Below are positions 1-8,574 of a DNA stretch of 64,000 nucleotides, piece by piece (the stretch's first letter is position 1; every line of letters starts with the position of its first letter). Below the pieces are notes generated by a model, which worked only from the letters and a program-made list of their open reading frames with translations, made no database searches and was not told the origin of the DNA. The position numbers and the translations under genes were made by a program. This DNA is from an uncultured Bacteroidota bacterium (GTDB lineage Bacteria > Bacteroidota > Bacteroidia > Bacteroidales > P3): contig CADAQX010000017.1 of NCBI GenBank assembly GCA_902790215.1, positions 1 to 64,000 of the forward strand, in the 5' to 3' direction.

Positions 1-2064
1 CCATGCGTCAGGGTAGCAGTAGTGGTAGATGTAATAGTCGTAACGGAAGCGGGCGTTGATGCCCTTGGTGGGGAAGTAGCTGTCGTCGGTGTTGTCGTAG
101 GTGGCTTCGAAGTAGGGAGCGACGACGAAGTGGTCCCAGTTGTTCACAGAGTCGGCACGCATGCCGTTCCACGTTCTTCTGAGGGTGTCGCCGACATAGT
201 AGCTGGTATCTATGATGTAGTTACCGCCTACTTGGGTTGTGTCGTATTTCACATGCCATATATAGACGGGTTCGAAAGAGGTTTTCCGCTCGAAGGGTGA
301 TACGTGGAATTTGACACCCAACCGTATGGCACCGTGGCGCCAAGAGTGGGTGAGGCTGTAGAGGTCGGCAGTGTTGTACCAAGATGTCAGTGTGTTGAAT
401 CCTTCGGCGAGGTGAGTCTGGGCCGAGTACTGCTCGATGGTCTGGTAGCGGGTGTGGATGTTGAGTCCTACCGAAGGACCGTTGAGGAAAGCGTATAGTA
501 CGTTGACGGTGGCGGAGGGGTTGTTGCCGATGACGGCCGAGATGTCGGCTTTGAAGCCGGAGAGTTTGCGCCGGTTGAAGCCGATGTTGAAGGCTGCGGA
601 GAGCATGGTTTTGGTGTCGAACCGCAGTCCGAAACCGAACTGGTGGATGGGGCCGCGCTTGCAGTGGAAAGCGAGGGTGAAGGGCTCCTTGTCGCCGTAG
701 AGGCTGTAGGACACTTGGTCGAAGAGTCCTGAGCCATACATAAGGGCGAGCTCTTCCTCGATGTCGTCGCTGCTGTAGGCATGGCCTTTATGAATGCTGC
801 TGTTTTTCTCAAAGTAGGAGACAATGTCGGGGTTGATACCGTTGTAAACGACGTTGCCGATAACCACTTTGCGGTTGTGGATATTGATGCCGGGGGTGTT
901 GTTAAGCGGACGGTTTTTGACGGTTCCGACCTTCTGCAGGATGGCGTCAAGCCCCTCGGCTTGGCTCTGTGCGGCGACATATCCGCGGTGGAGGCATTCG
1001 GCAATGGAGGCGGAGTCAAAGCTCATCATGTTCATGCCCGACATGTCGGGATGGATATAGACGTCGGCCAGGGGGAGGTTGTTGTCGAAAGCGTCTTTGC
1101 CCATCAGGGCGATGCACTGCATGAGGAGGTTGGCCATTCCGCTGATTTCGGAATAGGTGCGGGGCTGGCTGAGGTCAACGCCGATGATGTAGTCGGCACC
1201 CATGGCGCGTGCCATATCGGTGGGGAAGTTGTTGCGGGTGCCGCCGTCGATGTATATGCGTCCATCCTGACGGACAGGCGTGAAGAAGAAGGGAATGGAC
1301 ATGGTGGAGCGCATGGCATCGGACAGGTGTCCATGTGTCCAGTATTTGGCTTTCATCGTGACCAGGTCGGTGGCTACGCAGCAGTAGGGGATGGGCAGGT
1401 CGCAGAAGTCCATCGAGTCCTGGTAGCCCACGGTGAGGCTGTTGATGGTGTTGTTGACATTGTAGCCGTAGATGTAGCCGTCGGGGAGGTTGGCTATGAG
1501 GTTGGCGGTGTAAACCTGTCCCATCTCGGAGGAGGTGAGGGGATTGGCGGTCTCGTTAGCCTTGCGGGTGATATAGTCTTCGCGCTGCCGGCGTTCCCAT
1601 TCCTCGCTCTCGTAGCGGAAGGGTGAGCGGATGAAGTAGGTCTCGTTGTATTTGCGCCGCATGTACGACATCTTGTTGACGGGCACTTGATCGCTGAGCA
1701 TCACGCCCCAGTTGGTGGTGGTGAGAATCGTGTCGATTTCTTTGCTGGAGTAGCCCATGGCCACCAGGCCGCCTACCAGACCGCCCATGCTGGTGCCGAG
1801 CACCATGTCGATGGGAATGCCCAGTTCTTCGATATACTCGAGGGCACCCACATGGGCTGCCCCCTTGGCGCCTCCGCCGGCCAGCACAAGGGCCACAGTG
1901 GGACGGTGGCGGCGGATGGAGTCCATGCTGGCCGAGGCAAGATGGATCGGAACGGCTTTCTTGTCAGCCTTGGCGCGGGCTTTGCCGCTCTGGGTGTTCT
2001 GGGCATAGGCACTGCCGGCAATCAGCATGGCAAATGCCAGGAAGAGGATAATTCTTTTATTCAT
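1..2064 (-). CDS. Patatin-like phospholipase with C-terminal outer-membrane barrel (3' end outside window)
   Basis: Reading the minus strand from the ATG at 2064 gives a signal peptide (MNKRIILFLAFAMLIAG, then SAYAQ), followed by a patatin domain: oxyanion motif GGGAKG near residues 63-68, nucleophile elbow GTSMG with Ser near 92, and the Asp of DGG near 273. Patatins use this Ser-Asp dyad to hydrolyse acyl esters of phospholipids. The segment after about residue 330 is rich in alternating aromatic strands, as in the RssA/PlpD class where a POTRA-like and BamA-type barrel follows the lipase, so the product should sit in the outer membrane. At least 687 residues are present and the frame is still open at base 1, so the C-terminus is missing. 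It starts 7 bases after the upstream lipoprotein gene and is probably co-transcribed with it. Substrate is not predictable. Confidence 0.9.
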   Translation of the reverse strand, partial: MNKRIILFLAFAMLIAGSAYAQNTQSGKARAKADKKAVPIHLASASMDSIRRHRPTVALVLAGGGAKGAAHVGALEYIEELGIPIDMVLGTSMGGLVGGLVAMGYSSKEIDTILTTTNWGVMLSDQVPVNKMSYMRRKYNETYFIRSPFRYESEEWERRQREDYITRKANETANPLTSSEMGQVYTANLIANLPDGYIYGYNVNNTINSLTVGYQDSMDFCDLPIPYCCVATDLVTMKAKYWTHGHLSDAMRSTMSIPFFFTPVRQDGRIYIDGGTRNNFPTDMARAMGADYIIGVDLSQPRTYSEISGMANLLMQCIALMGKDAFDNNLPLADVYIHPDMSGMNMMSFDSASIAECLHRGYVAAQSQAEGLDAILQKVGTVKNRPLNNTPGINIHNRKVVIGNVVYNGINPDIVSYFEKNSSIHKGHAYSSDDIEEELALMYGSGLFDQVSYSLYGDKEPFTLAFHCKRGPIHQFGFGLRFDTKTMLSAAFNIGFNRRKLSGFKADISAVIGNNPSATVNVLYAFLNGPSVGLNIHTRYQTIEQYSAQTHLAEGFNTLTSWYNTADLYSLTHSWRHGAIRLGVKFHVSPFERKTSFEPVYIWHVKYDTTQVGGNYIIDTSYYVGDTLRRTWNGMRADSVNNWDHFVVAPYFEATYDNTDDSYFPTKGINARFRYDYYIYHYCYPDAW

Positions 2065-2071
2065 GGCCTGA

Positions 2072-2932
2072 TTAGTATCTGAGGGTTGTTATTATGGGAT
2101 AATGGTCGGAAATATAAGGCACACCGTAGTCACCGTCGAGGGTGCGGAAGAGAGGCACCTTCGACCATCCGCGGACGAAGAAGTGGTCGATTTGCTTGCC
2201 CTCGGCTTTGCCAAAGGCATTGTAGGTGGTGGCGTTGTCGGTGGTGTCGGCAATGTCGCGGGCGGAGATGAGTTTGGCAGCGGTCAGGGGGAGGAAGATG
2301 CTGTCCTCCAAAGTGGAGTTCATATCGCCGCCAAGGATGACGCGGCCTGGATAGGTGTCGCTTAGTGTGCAGAGCTCGAGGATGGAGTTGCGACGGGCGG
2401 CAGGACCTACGTGGTCGAGGTGGGTGTTGAGATAGGCGAAATTGCTGTCGGTCACGAGGTCGTGGAACAGGCCCATGGTGACGGTACGGCGGCAGGCGGC
2501 ATCCCATCCGAAGCTGACGCTGTCGGGGGTCTCGCTCAGCCAGTAGGAGTGTTGGTCGAGGAGCTCGAGGCGGTCGGTGCGGTAGAAGATGCACATGATT
2601 TCGCCGTCGCAGGCGGTATCGGTGGCGGGCAGCCCGTTGTCGCGGCCCACGCCGACGCCCTTATACATTCCAGATAAAGCGCTGTCGAGGTAAATGAACT
2701 GGTGGGGCAGAACCTCCTGCATCCCGATGGCGTCGGGTGCTTCCTTCAGGATCATAGCCACCACAGCCTCCTTGCGTTGCGACCAGGCGTTGGGACCGTC
2801 CTCGTTCTCGGCCCACTGGCTGCCGAGGCGGATGTTAAACGACATGAATTTCAAATCGGGATAGGCTTTTGGTGTGTTGGAGCAACCCATGACCAAAGCC
2901 GCAAAAAGTGCGATAATACAGAGTCTCTTCAT
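2072..2932 (-). CDS. Endonuclease/exonuclease/phosphatase family lipoprotein
   Basis: A 286-residue protein. I chose the ATG at 2932 rather than the one 12 codons upstream because it begins a lipoprotein signal (MKRLCIIALFAALVMGC) with the lipobox Cys at residue 17. The EEP (DNase I-like) fold is shown by the ordered motifs FMSFNIRLG, the metal-binding Glu of MQEV, GGDMNS and the terminal SDHYPI. Family members cleave phosphodiester or phosphomonoester bonds in nucleic acids, inositol phosphates or sphingomyelin; the substrate here cannot be chosen. It is a lipid-anchored envelope protein and the first gene of a two-gene unit with the patatin gene (7-base gap), so a shared role in phospholipid or phosphoester breakdown is a reasonable inference. 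Confidence 0.88.
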   Translation of the reverse strand: MKRLCIIALFAALVMGCSNTPKAYPDLKFMSFNIRLGSQWAENEDGPNAWSQRKEAVVAMILKEAPDAIGMQEVLPHQFIYLDSALSGMYKGVGVGRDNGLPATDTACDGEIMCIFYRTDRLELLDQHSYWLSETPDSVSFGWDAACRRTVTMGLFHDLVTDSNFAYLNTHLDHVGPAARRNSILELCTLSDTYPGRVILGGDMNSTLEDSIFLPLTAAKLISARDIADTTDNATTYNAFGKAEGKQIDHFFVRGWSKVPLFRTLDGDYGVPYISDHYPIITTLRY

Positions 2933-2957
2933 CTTTGTTAGAATTAATTTCACATTG

Positions 2958-2965
2958 CAAAGATA
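2958..2965 (-). promoter_or_regulatory. -7 promoter box TATCTTTG for the lipoprotein/patatin unit
   Basis: On the minus strand TATCTTTG lies about 25 bases before the lipoprotein ATG and matches the Bacteroidetes -7 consensus TAnnTTTG. No convincing -33 TTTG is seen at the usual 18-21 base spacing. Confidence 0.6.
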
Positions 2966-3008
2966 CAAAAAAACTGCAAAATATTAAAAAAAAGGGACTT
3001 CTATAAAA

Positions 3009-3105
3009 CACCTCGTAGAGGTGAGACGCTTCATAACACCGTACAAGCCGTAAGGCGCAGTGTAGTGATTATCAGCAACAAGGCGTGTGCGACCCGAAGG
3101 GTCGC
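3009..3105. repeat. Paired short hairpins in a gene-free stretch
   Basis: The gap between the lipoprotein gene and the ATPase promoter (about 2970-3300) has no ORF. It holds two perfect small hairpins: CACCTC-GTA-GAGGTG (3009-3023) and GCGACCC-GAA-GGGTCGC (3089-3105), separated by a moderately GC-rich segment that contrasts with the A/T-rich flanks. This looks like a dispersed non-coding repeat, but only one copy lies in this window, so that is an inference. Confidence 0.45.
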
Positions 3106-3309
3106 GACAAAGAAAACAAATAAATAAAACCCATCTTATACATTACTTTTTCCGTTTTCCAGCACTATAAAGACGACCATTCTGAGTTTTTTTAATTCAA
3201 GGAGAAATACGGGAAGAAATAAGCATGGAAAAACGGCATATCTGTCACTACTTTCTTTGTTTCATTAATCTGTAAATCAATATCTCATTATTTTTTTTAG
3301 AGTAAAGTT

Positions 3310-3362
3310 CACAACTTTGTGGACCACAACTTTGTGTACTTTCGAAAAAAATCGTAATTTTG
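3310..3362 (+). promoter_or_regulatory. Promoter with tandem near-palindromic operator-like boxes
   Basis: TTTG at 3331-3334 and TAATTTTG at 3355-3362, 20 bases apart, fit the Bacteroidetes -33/-7 pattern, 28 bases before the ATPase ATG. CACAACTTTGTG, itself nearly palindromic, occurs twice (3310-3321 and 3325-3336); the second copy covers the -33 box. This arrangement suggests a repressor site. Confidence 0.6.
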
Positions 3363-3390
3363 CAATCGGAATTAATAAGAATTACCTATC

Positions 3391-4506
3391 ATGAAGAAAT
3401 CTTTTGTGTACGGTGTAGCCGTTGATGGTGAGAATTTTACAGACAGAGTGGATGAAAGTAGGCGTTTGATACGCAACTTTGAAAACGGTCAAAATGTAAT
3501 CCTGATATCCCCACGTAGAATGGGAAAAACCTCGTTAGTGAGGCACGTCATTTCTAAAGTTGACACTTCAATCGTTGCTGTCATATACTTAGACATCTAC
3601 GATTGCCGCACAGAATACGAATTCTATAATAAACTAGTGTCGGCCCTCTTGAAACAGACATCTAACAAGGGTGAACTGCTATTACAGAATATCAAGGAGT
3701 TTTTGACTCGTTTGACACCAAAAATATCATTCGGTCCTGACCCAAGAAACGAGATGTCCGTATCGTTGGGTATCACTCCTAAAGACTATTCACCTGAGGA
3801 AATCCTTCAATTGCCTGAAAAAATAGCACAGAAGATTGGAAAGCATATTGTAGTGTGTATTGATGAATTTCAGCAGATAGGCTCGTTCACAGATTCAATA
3901 GCACTACAAAAACGCATACGTGGTGTATGGCAGTTGCAGCAGAATTGTTCCTATTGTTTATTCGGAAGCAAGAAACACATGCTGGCAGACCTATTCCAAA
4001 ACAAGCGAATGCCTTTCTATCAATTTGGTGACATTCTCTTCTTACGGCCCATACCTACCGCTGACTGGACACCGTTTATTATTCGGAAATTCGAAGAAAA
4101 AGGACAAAAGATAACTAGTGATCAGGTAGTAAGAATTTGTGATACAGTAGAAAACCAATCATCGTATGTCCAACAATTAGCATGGAACGTAATGCTGTGC
4201 AGTGACACAGAGGTTAGCAAAGAAGCAATAGACACAGCTGTAAGAGACTTAATTGACCAAAATTCCCTGTTGTTTATCCAACAGACGGAAGGATTGTCGC
4301 AGTATCAACTGAATTTCTTGAAAGCAATGGCGGCAGGTGAGACGGACGACTTTACATCAGCAGAAATCCTAAAGAAATACAATCTTGGCTCAAAGTCGAA
4401 CATAAGCAGGATACAGGAAACGCTTATCAAGAAGGAACTGATAGAGAAGATTGGAAAGAACGTTAGATTTGCCGACCCTGTATTCCGACTGTGGATGCTG
4501 AGATAG
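3391..4506 (+). CDS. Archaeal-type AAA ATPase with C-terminal winged helix
   Basis: A 371-residue P-loop ATPase of the family found mainly in archaea and in Bacteroidetes mobile regions. Walker A is the PRRMGKTSL segment (about residues 43-52) and Walker B is VVCIDEFQQI (about 153-162). The C-terminal 80 residues (AEILKKYNLGS...SRIQETLIKKELIEK, then FADPVFRLWM) form a winged-helix-like module typical of this group, suggesting nucleic-acid contact. It is a single gene with its own promoter and terminator and is clearly more A/T-rich than flanking core genes, which points to transfer. Such ATPases are often linked to mobile or defence contexts, but no partner is visible next to it, so no function beyond ATP-dependent remodelling is claimed. 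Confidence 0.85.
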   Translation: MKKSFVYGVAVDGENFTDRVDESRRLIRNFENGQNVILISPRRMGKTSLVRHVISKVDTSIVAVIYLDIYDCRTEYEFYNKLVSALLKQTSNKGELLLQNIKEFLTRLTPKISFGPDPRNEMSVSLGITPKDYSPEEILQLPEKIAQKIGKHIVVCIDEFQQIGSFTDSIALQKRIRGVWQLQQNCSYCLFGSKKHMLADLFQNKRMPFYQFGDILFLRPIPTADWTPFIIRKFEEKGQKITSDQVVRICDTVENQSSYVQQLAWNVMLCSDTEVSKEAIDTAVRDLIDQNSLLFIQQTEGLSQYQLNFLKAMAAGETDDFTSAEILKKYNLGSKSNISRIQETLIKKELIEKIGKNVRFADPVFRLWMLR

Positions 4507-4532
4507 CCATATCGTAAAGTGGGTGAAGAAAC

Positions 4533-4565
4533 AACCCGCCTTTGGGTCTTGTTCAAAGGCGGGTT
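4533..4565. terminator. Intrinsic terminator between convergent genes
   Basis: A 12-bp stem (AACCCGCCTTTG / CAAAGGCGGGTT) with a 9-base loop, followed on the plus strand by GGAGTTTTATT. It sits between the ATPase stop and the stop of the convergent BspA-like gene and could serve both. Confidence 0.8.
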
Positions 4566-4587
4566 GGAGTTTTATTACTCAATAAAC

Positions 4588-7011
4588 TTATCTTCTCACT
4601 ACAATCCTCCTTGCCGGAGCGTCGCCAATCTTCACTAGATAGGCCCCCGATGCAGGCACATCTAGCAGCACCTCCTGCGCCGTCTCGCGTTTGGTGGCCA
4701 GCAACCGCCCCACCACATCGTAGAGGTACACAGGATACCCCTCAGCACCTTCCACCACTATCTGCCCATTACGCTGATAAATCTTGGCGTTGAGCAGGGC
4801 AATGTTGTCTATGCCCTCGCCCTCCTGGATGTAGATAGTGTCGTGGATATAGACGGTGTCGTAGATATAGCGATAGAGGTAGATGGTGTCGTAGATGTAG
4901 TTGTTGATGAAAGTGGTGTCGTGGATGTAGTTGTTCACGTAATTCACGATAGTGTCGTGGATGTACTGGTAGATAAACGCCGTATCGTGGACGTACTGCG
5001 TCAGATGAACGGTGTCGTGGATGTAGTTGTTGATATAGGTGGTGTCATGAATGTAGTGGTTGATGTACTGCATGATGGTGTCGTGCAGGTACTCGTAGAT
5101 GTAGCGGTCGAGGTAGGTGGTGTCGTGTATATAGTTGTTCACGAAAGTGGTGTCATGCACGTATTCTGTCACCGTCCGGATGATGGTGTCGTGGATATAC
5201 TCATACATCCATTGGGTGAGGTAGAGTGTGTCGTGGATATAGTGATTCACAAAAGCAGTGTCGTGGATGTACTGCGTCAAGAAGGTGGTATCGTGAACGT
5301 GGGTATAGACAAACGTGGTGTCGTAGAGCGTGCGATAGATGTAGAGCGTGTCGTGGACGTAGTTGTTGATATATGTGGTGTCATCTCCTGCGGTGACATA
5401 GACCAGCACCGTGTCGTGTATATAGTTGTTGATATAGGTAGTGTCGTGAATATAATGATTGATATACATGGTGTCCTGCACATCGCAGGTGATATATGTG
5501 GTGTCGTGAACAATGAGCGTGTCATGCAGTACAATAGTGTCTTGATAAGTCTCATCGTCTGTAAGAAAATAGGCAGTTAGACGAGTATCGCCCACCACAG
5601 CAAAATTGTAAGGGTTGTAAGTGCTCCCATTGCTCCAATGCGAAAACAGGTAGCCGCTATATGGAATGGCGACAGCCGTTGCAGATGTACCATAGACATA
5701 GTTGCCATTTCCGTTACAAAAGCCATGGATTATGCTATCAACTTGAAGTCTTACGGAGTGAGTATCTATAGCAAATATGGCAGTGAAATTTGTATCGCTG
5801 GTGATAATAATATTACGAGGATTCATGGTGTTACCATCAGTCCAGCGTACAAAATGATAGTGGGTAATAGTAGCGGCTGAAATAGATAACGTATCAAGAT
5901 AATCATACAATCCATTCCCACTAACTGAGCCTAATGTAGAATCCGTTGATGAAACATGCAATGCATATTGATTAGGGGCAAAGAAGGCAGCAATTGTTGA
6001 GTCACCAGTCAATGTTACGGTATCGGGATTGGCAGTGCTACCTGTACTCCAGTGGTCAAAATGGTAGCCATAGTTGGAAGTTGCGAAAATTGCAAAAGTT
6101 GTGTTTGTTATAGGAATGTAATAACCTATCCCCCTCGTACTGTCATTAGATATAATAGATACATCAAACAATTGAAAACACACAAAACTAAATGTTGCAT
6201 TGTCACGATTTACTAATACACTCATATAGTTAGACAGGCTATTACACGGAACATGAGCTATTACGTTGCGATTTCCAGGGAAAACATTCACACCAAAAGA
6301 TGGCGGTGTACTTGAAAGGAAATAAATTTCTGGCAATTGAGAACATGCGGCAAATAAATAACTTGGCATATGGCTGACATTATTACCAATATAAACCTCT
6401 TGCAGAGCGTTACAGTCACGAAACGTATCATTTCCCCAGGTGCCTCCATTCGTACAACCAGTTGAATTAAAGTAAACAATATGCAAATTTGTACAGTTCT
6501 TAAAAGTGTTACTGCCCAAATGAGTTACTCCTCTTCCAATATTGACCATAGAAAGAGACGTGCATCCTATAAATGAATTATCCTCAATAGTTGTAACACT
6601 ATCCGGAATACTAATTGATGCTAAACTGGTACATCCATCAAAAGAGTGCTCTCCAATCGAAACCATTTTCGGAGGGAAAGTGATGGAATTCAAGTTTGTA
6701 CATCGGCAGAAAGCGTATGAGCCAATTGCTGTTACGGGATATTTAACGTTATTATACTCTACAGAGTCTGGAATAATAACGTGTCCAGATAAGTTTGAAT
6801 AAGCGGCAATACTTCCATAATGAACACTCCCGTGTGATTCACCGCATGTCACCCAAGCACCACCACCAGGAATGCCAAAATCCACAGTGTCTATTTCAAA
6901 ATAAAGCGTATGTCCACTTGGAGTAACAGTAGCGAATTTTGGAAGGACTGAGTATCCATAACTAATACTATAGTATACAAACAGGATAGTGAATAATAAT
7001 AGTCGTTTCAT
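4588..7011 (-). CDS. BspA-like leucine-rich-repeat T9SS surface protein with a long HDT repeat stalk
   Basis: 807 residues. A signal peptide (MKRLLLFTILFVYYSISYG) leads into LRR_5/BspA-type repeats (about 60-270; motifs such as ITFPPKMVSIGEHSFDGCTSL). Next come three InlB-type beta repeats (about 285-480; GYHFDHWSTGS, HYHFVRWTDG, GYLFSHWSNGS). Residues about 484-730 are a near-continuous repeat of HDT blocks (HDTTYINNYIHDT and variants, period roughly 10). The last 75 residues are a type A T9SS sorting domain ending GAYLVKIGDAPARRIVVRR. The product should be exported by T9SS and anchored on the cell surface, with LRRs as ligand-binding head; BspA relatives bind host matrix proteins. Its ATG overlaps the stop of the upstream unknown gene (TGATG), so translation is probably coupled. 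The repeated DNA at 4830-5545 is prone to slippage. Confidence 0.9.
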   Translation of the reverse strand: MKRLLLFTILFVYYSISYGYSVLPKFATVTPSGHTLYFEIDTVDFGIPGGGAWVTCGESHGSVHYGSIAAYSNLSGHVIIPDSVEYNNVKYPVTAIGSYAFCRCTNLNSITFPPKMVSIGEHSFDGCTSLASISIPDSVTTIEDNSFIGCTSLSMVNIGRGVTHLGSNTFKNCTNLHIVYFNSTGCTNGGTWGNDTFRDCNALQEVYIGNNVSHMPSYLFAACSQLPEIYFLSSTPPSFGVNVFPGNRNVIAHVPCNSLSNYMSVLVNRDNATFSFVCFQLFDVSIISNDSTRGIGYYIPITNTTFAIFATSNYGYHFDHWSTGSTANPDTVTLTGDSTIAAFFAPNQYALHVSSTDSTLGSVSGNGLYDYLDTLSISAATITHYHFVRWTDGNTMNPRNIIITSDTNFTAIFAIDTHSVRLQVDSIIHGFCNGNGNYVYGTSATAVAIPYSGYLFSHWSNGSTYNPYNFAVVGDTRLTAYFLTDDETYQDTIVLHDTLIVHDTTYITCDVQDTMYINHYIHDTTYINNYIHDTVLVYVTAGDDTTYINNYVHDTLYIYRTLYDTTFVYTHVHDTTFLTQYIHDTAFVNHYIHDTLYLTQWMYEYIHDTIIRTVTEYVHDTTFVNNYIHDTTYLDRYIYEYLHDTIMQYINHYIHDTTYINNYIHDTVHLTQYVHDTAFIYQYIHDTIVNYVNNYIHDTTFINNYIYDTIYLYRYIYDTVYIHDTIYIQEGEGIDNIALLNAKIYQRNGQIVVEGAEGYPVYLYDVVGRLLATKRETAQEVLLDVPASGAYLVKIGDAPARRIVVRR

Positions 7012-7676
7012 CAGATGTTATTTTTATTGTTGGTGGATATGGCCGCAATATCAGCTATGATATTGTGCATAAGAGAAAGTGCACAATGCTTGTTGTATAG
7101 CCCTTTCCCAAATACAATGTATTTGTAGCAGCGGCGAGTTTTTCCTCTGTTCACCCATGCTTTTGGTAGATATTGTTTGAATACCTCAGTTGTTTGTGGG
7201 AACACATCTTTTTGTTTGTCAAGATTGATTGTCTCATCTTGCCCCCATTCATACATTAATTTTAAGAAATATCCTCTACGTGTCCCCGTCACTTCATCGG
7301 CAACAAAGATGCGAAAATGCCTCCCATCCAAAGGGACGCAATATCCATCAATCAATTGGTCTCTTTGCAATAGTGATTCCATCCGTGCAAAAGGTTCCCA
7401 TGGTTCATTGACAGGAGTGACCTTTTTGTTATTGGAACTACCCATATACTTTTCCCTAATCCGTGTCGGGTGCAACTTTTTCCCAGCGCGATTCCCTTGG
7501 CGTTGGAGTGATAATTGTGTTAAGGGGAGCATATAAAAAGAGCGCGGGAATCTGCCACTTTGCTTATCCCGCGTGTAAGGCTCTCGCATTGCCCTTGATA
7601 CAGAATAAGCAATGCCGAAGCCCACGCTGACGGTATATAGTAGAATACTATATGCCCAATCATGGACATTGAACAT
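7011..7676 (-). CDS. Protein of unknown function coupled to the BspA-like gene
   Basis: 221 residues; no family recognised. The N-terminus has one hydrophobic stretch (AYSILLYTVSVGFGIAYSV, residues 8-26) that could be a membrane anchor. The middle is basic (KQSGRFPRSF, RQGNRAGKKLHPTRIREK), and the C-terminal half contains a compact conserved-looking segment (LIDGYCVPLDGRHFRIFVADEV, later KTRRCYKYIVFGKGLYNKH). Its TGA overlaps the ATG of the T9SS protein downstream (TGATG), a strong sign of one transcription-translation unit. Transcription probably starts in the repeated promoter at 7807-7836, leaving a leader of about 130 bases. It could be an assembly, anchoring or regulatory partner of the surface protein, but that is inference from coupling only. 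Confidence 0.7.
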   Translation of the reverse strand: MFNVHDWAYSILLYTVSVGFGIAYSVSRAMREPYTRDKQSGRFPRSFYMLPLTQLSLQRQGNRAGKKLHPTRIREKYMGSSNNKKVTPVNEPWEPFARMESLLQRDQLIDGYCVPLDGRHFRIFVADEVTGTRRGYFLKLMYEWGQDETINLDKQKDVFPQTTEVFKQYLPKAWVNRGKTRRCYKYIVFGKGLYNKHCALSLMHNIIADIAAISTNNKNNI

Positions 7677-7743
7677 TGCGTTATTGCGGTATCAAGTTCG
7701 AATTTGCGAGATTCTACACGCCGCAGATAAACGCCGTTACAAC

Positions 7744-7876
7744 GTCTTATCTATATGTCCTGTCGCCCATCCCTCATCATTGCGGACTTCGGGGTGTTTG
7801 ACGTTGCAAAGATACACATTTTTCCCGACATAACAAGAAAAAGAAATCCCCGCCAGCATAGACCAGCAGGGAATAG
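7744..7876 (-). repeat. Terminator-promoter-leader repeat, copy A
   Basis: A 133-bp segment almost duplicated at 8575-8706; the last 83 bases are identical. On the minus strand it contains, in order, a hairpin (CCCTGC / GCGGGG) followed by a T-rich run, a -33 TTG (7834-7836), and the -7 box TATCTTTG (7807-7814), then the leader of the unknown 221-residue gene. It terminates the toxin gene and starts the next unit. Confidence 0.85.
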
Positions 7877-7958
7877 GGGTGAAGAAATGAGCGGTTAGCT
7901 CAAAGTATATTTGTTATGTTCCTTTATGTCATGTTATTCATGTATTCCCAAGTAGTAA

Positions 7959-8300
7959 TTATTTTCCTTCGATTGTTTGTATTAGTTGTCGCAAGTAGGC
8001 ATCAGACACATTGCTGATTTCAGACTTGTCATAGATGGACATCAGCGTAATTAAAATATCTTCGTTGGCTTGCTGAATATTGTATGTTATCACTCTTGCG
8101 CCTCCACTTTTACCTTTTCCCTTTGAGGCAATGGACATTCGATATTTGTATGTGTTGTGCCCGAGCGGCTCTCCACTATAAGGTTTTTCTTCTAAAGCAT
8201 CAAGAAAGGCCAGGTAGTCAGATTTGAAAGATTTGTATTTCTTTTCCAACGATTTTGCCCGCCTTTCGAATTCGGGCAGATAGTCAAATGTTACAGACAT
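7959..8300 (-). CDS. RelE/HigB-type toxin
   Basis: 113 residues from the ATG at 8300, which gives a normal RelE-type N-terminus (MSVTFDYLPEFERRAKSL); a longer frame upstream would overlap the antitoxin. The order of basic residues (KKYKSFKSDY, then YKYRMSIASKGKGKSGGARVITY) and the length fit RelE/ParE-superfamily toxins, which cut ribosome-bound mRNA or, in the ParE branch, poison gyrase. The gene follows the antitoxin by 13 bases, the usual antitoxin-toxin order. Activity and target (mRNA or gyrase) cannot be told apart from sequence alone. The unit lies between the two copies of the terminator-promoter repeat, an arrangement suggestive of a mobile or duplicated cassette. Confidence 0.8.
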   Translation of the reverse strand: MSVTFDYLPEFERRAKSLEKKYKSFKSDYLAFLDALEEKPYSGEPLGHNTYKYRMSIASKGKGKSGGARVITYNIQQANEDILITLMSIYDKSEISNVSDAYLRQLIQTIEGK

Positions 8301-8313
8301 TGCCAATGATGAT

Positions 8314-8550
8314 TTATGAAAACAACTGGCGCGCGTTCCTCTTTGCCTGACCCGTATGCAACTCATTGAAGGCCTTCGTCAGACTTTCTTTCACCATCAC
8401 ATGTTGCTCAGACTCGGTATTTTCGATAAACTTTTCCAATGCGATAGATACCTGTTCTTGCAACCATTGTTGCAATGCATTCTCATCGGCAAACGCAGGA
8501 CGCGCCTTTTCAATCAACATGTCGTTCAATGTAATGCTATATGTACACAT
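8314..8550 (-). CDS. Antitoxin partner of the RelE-type toxin
   Basis: 78 residues (starts MCTYSITLNDMLIEKARPAF), with a good ribosome-binding site (AAAGGAG 8 bases before the ATG). The N-terminal half reads as a ribbon-helix-helix-like segment and the C-terminal half is a charged helix (LQQWLQEQVSIALEKFIEN, VKESLTKAFNEL) of the sort that wraps the toxin. Assignment rests on size, charge, position directly upstream of the toxin, and the shared transcript from the promoter in repeat copy B. Antitoxins of this class usually repress their own promoter; no clear operator palindrome is seen. Confidence 0.75.
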   Translation of the reverse strand: MCTYSITLNDMLIEKARPAFADENALQQWLQEQVSIALEKFIENTESEQHVMVKESLTKAFNELHTGQAKRNARQLFS

Positions 8551-8574
8551 GGTGTTTTCTCCTTTTGTTTTTAT

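Noticed and set aside
4830..5545. Regular ~30-base repeats resembling a CRISPR array
   Set aside because: Repeats translate in frame as HDT-x-x-I-x-x-Y-I blocks in a complete T9SS protein; units vary and there are no unique spacers.
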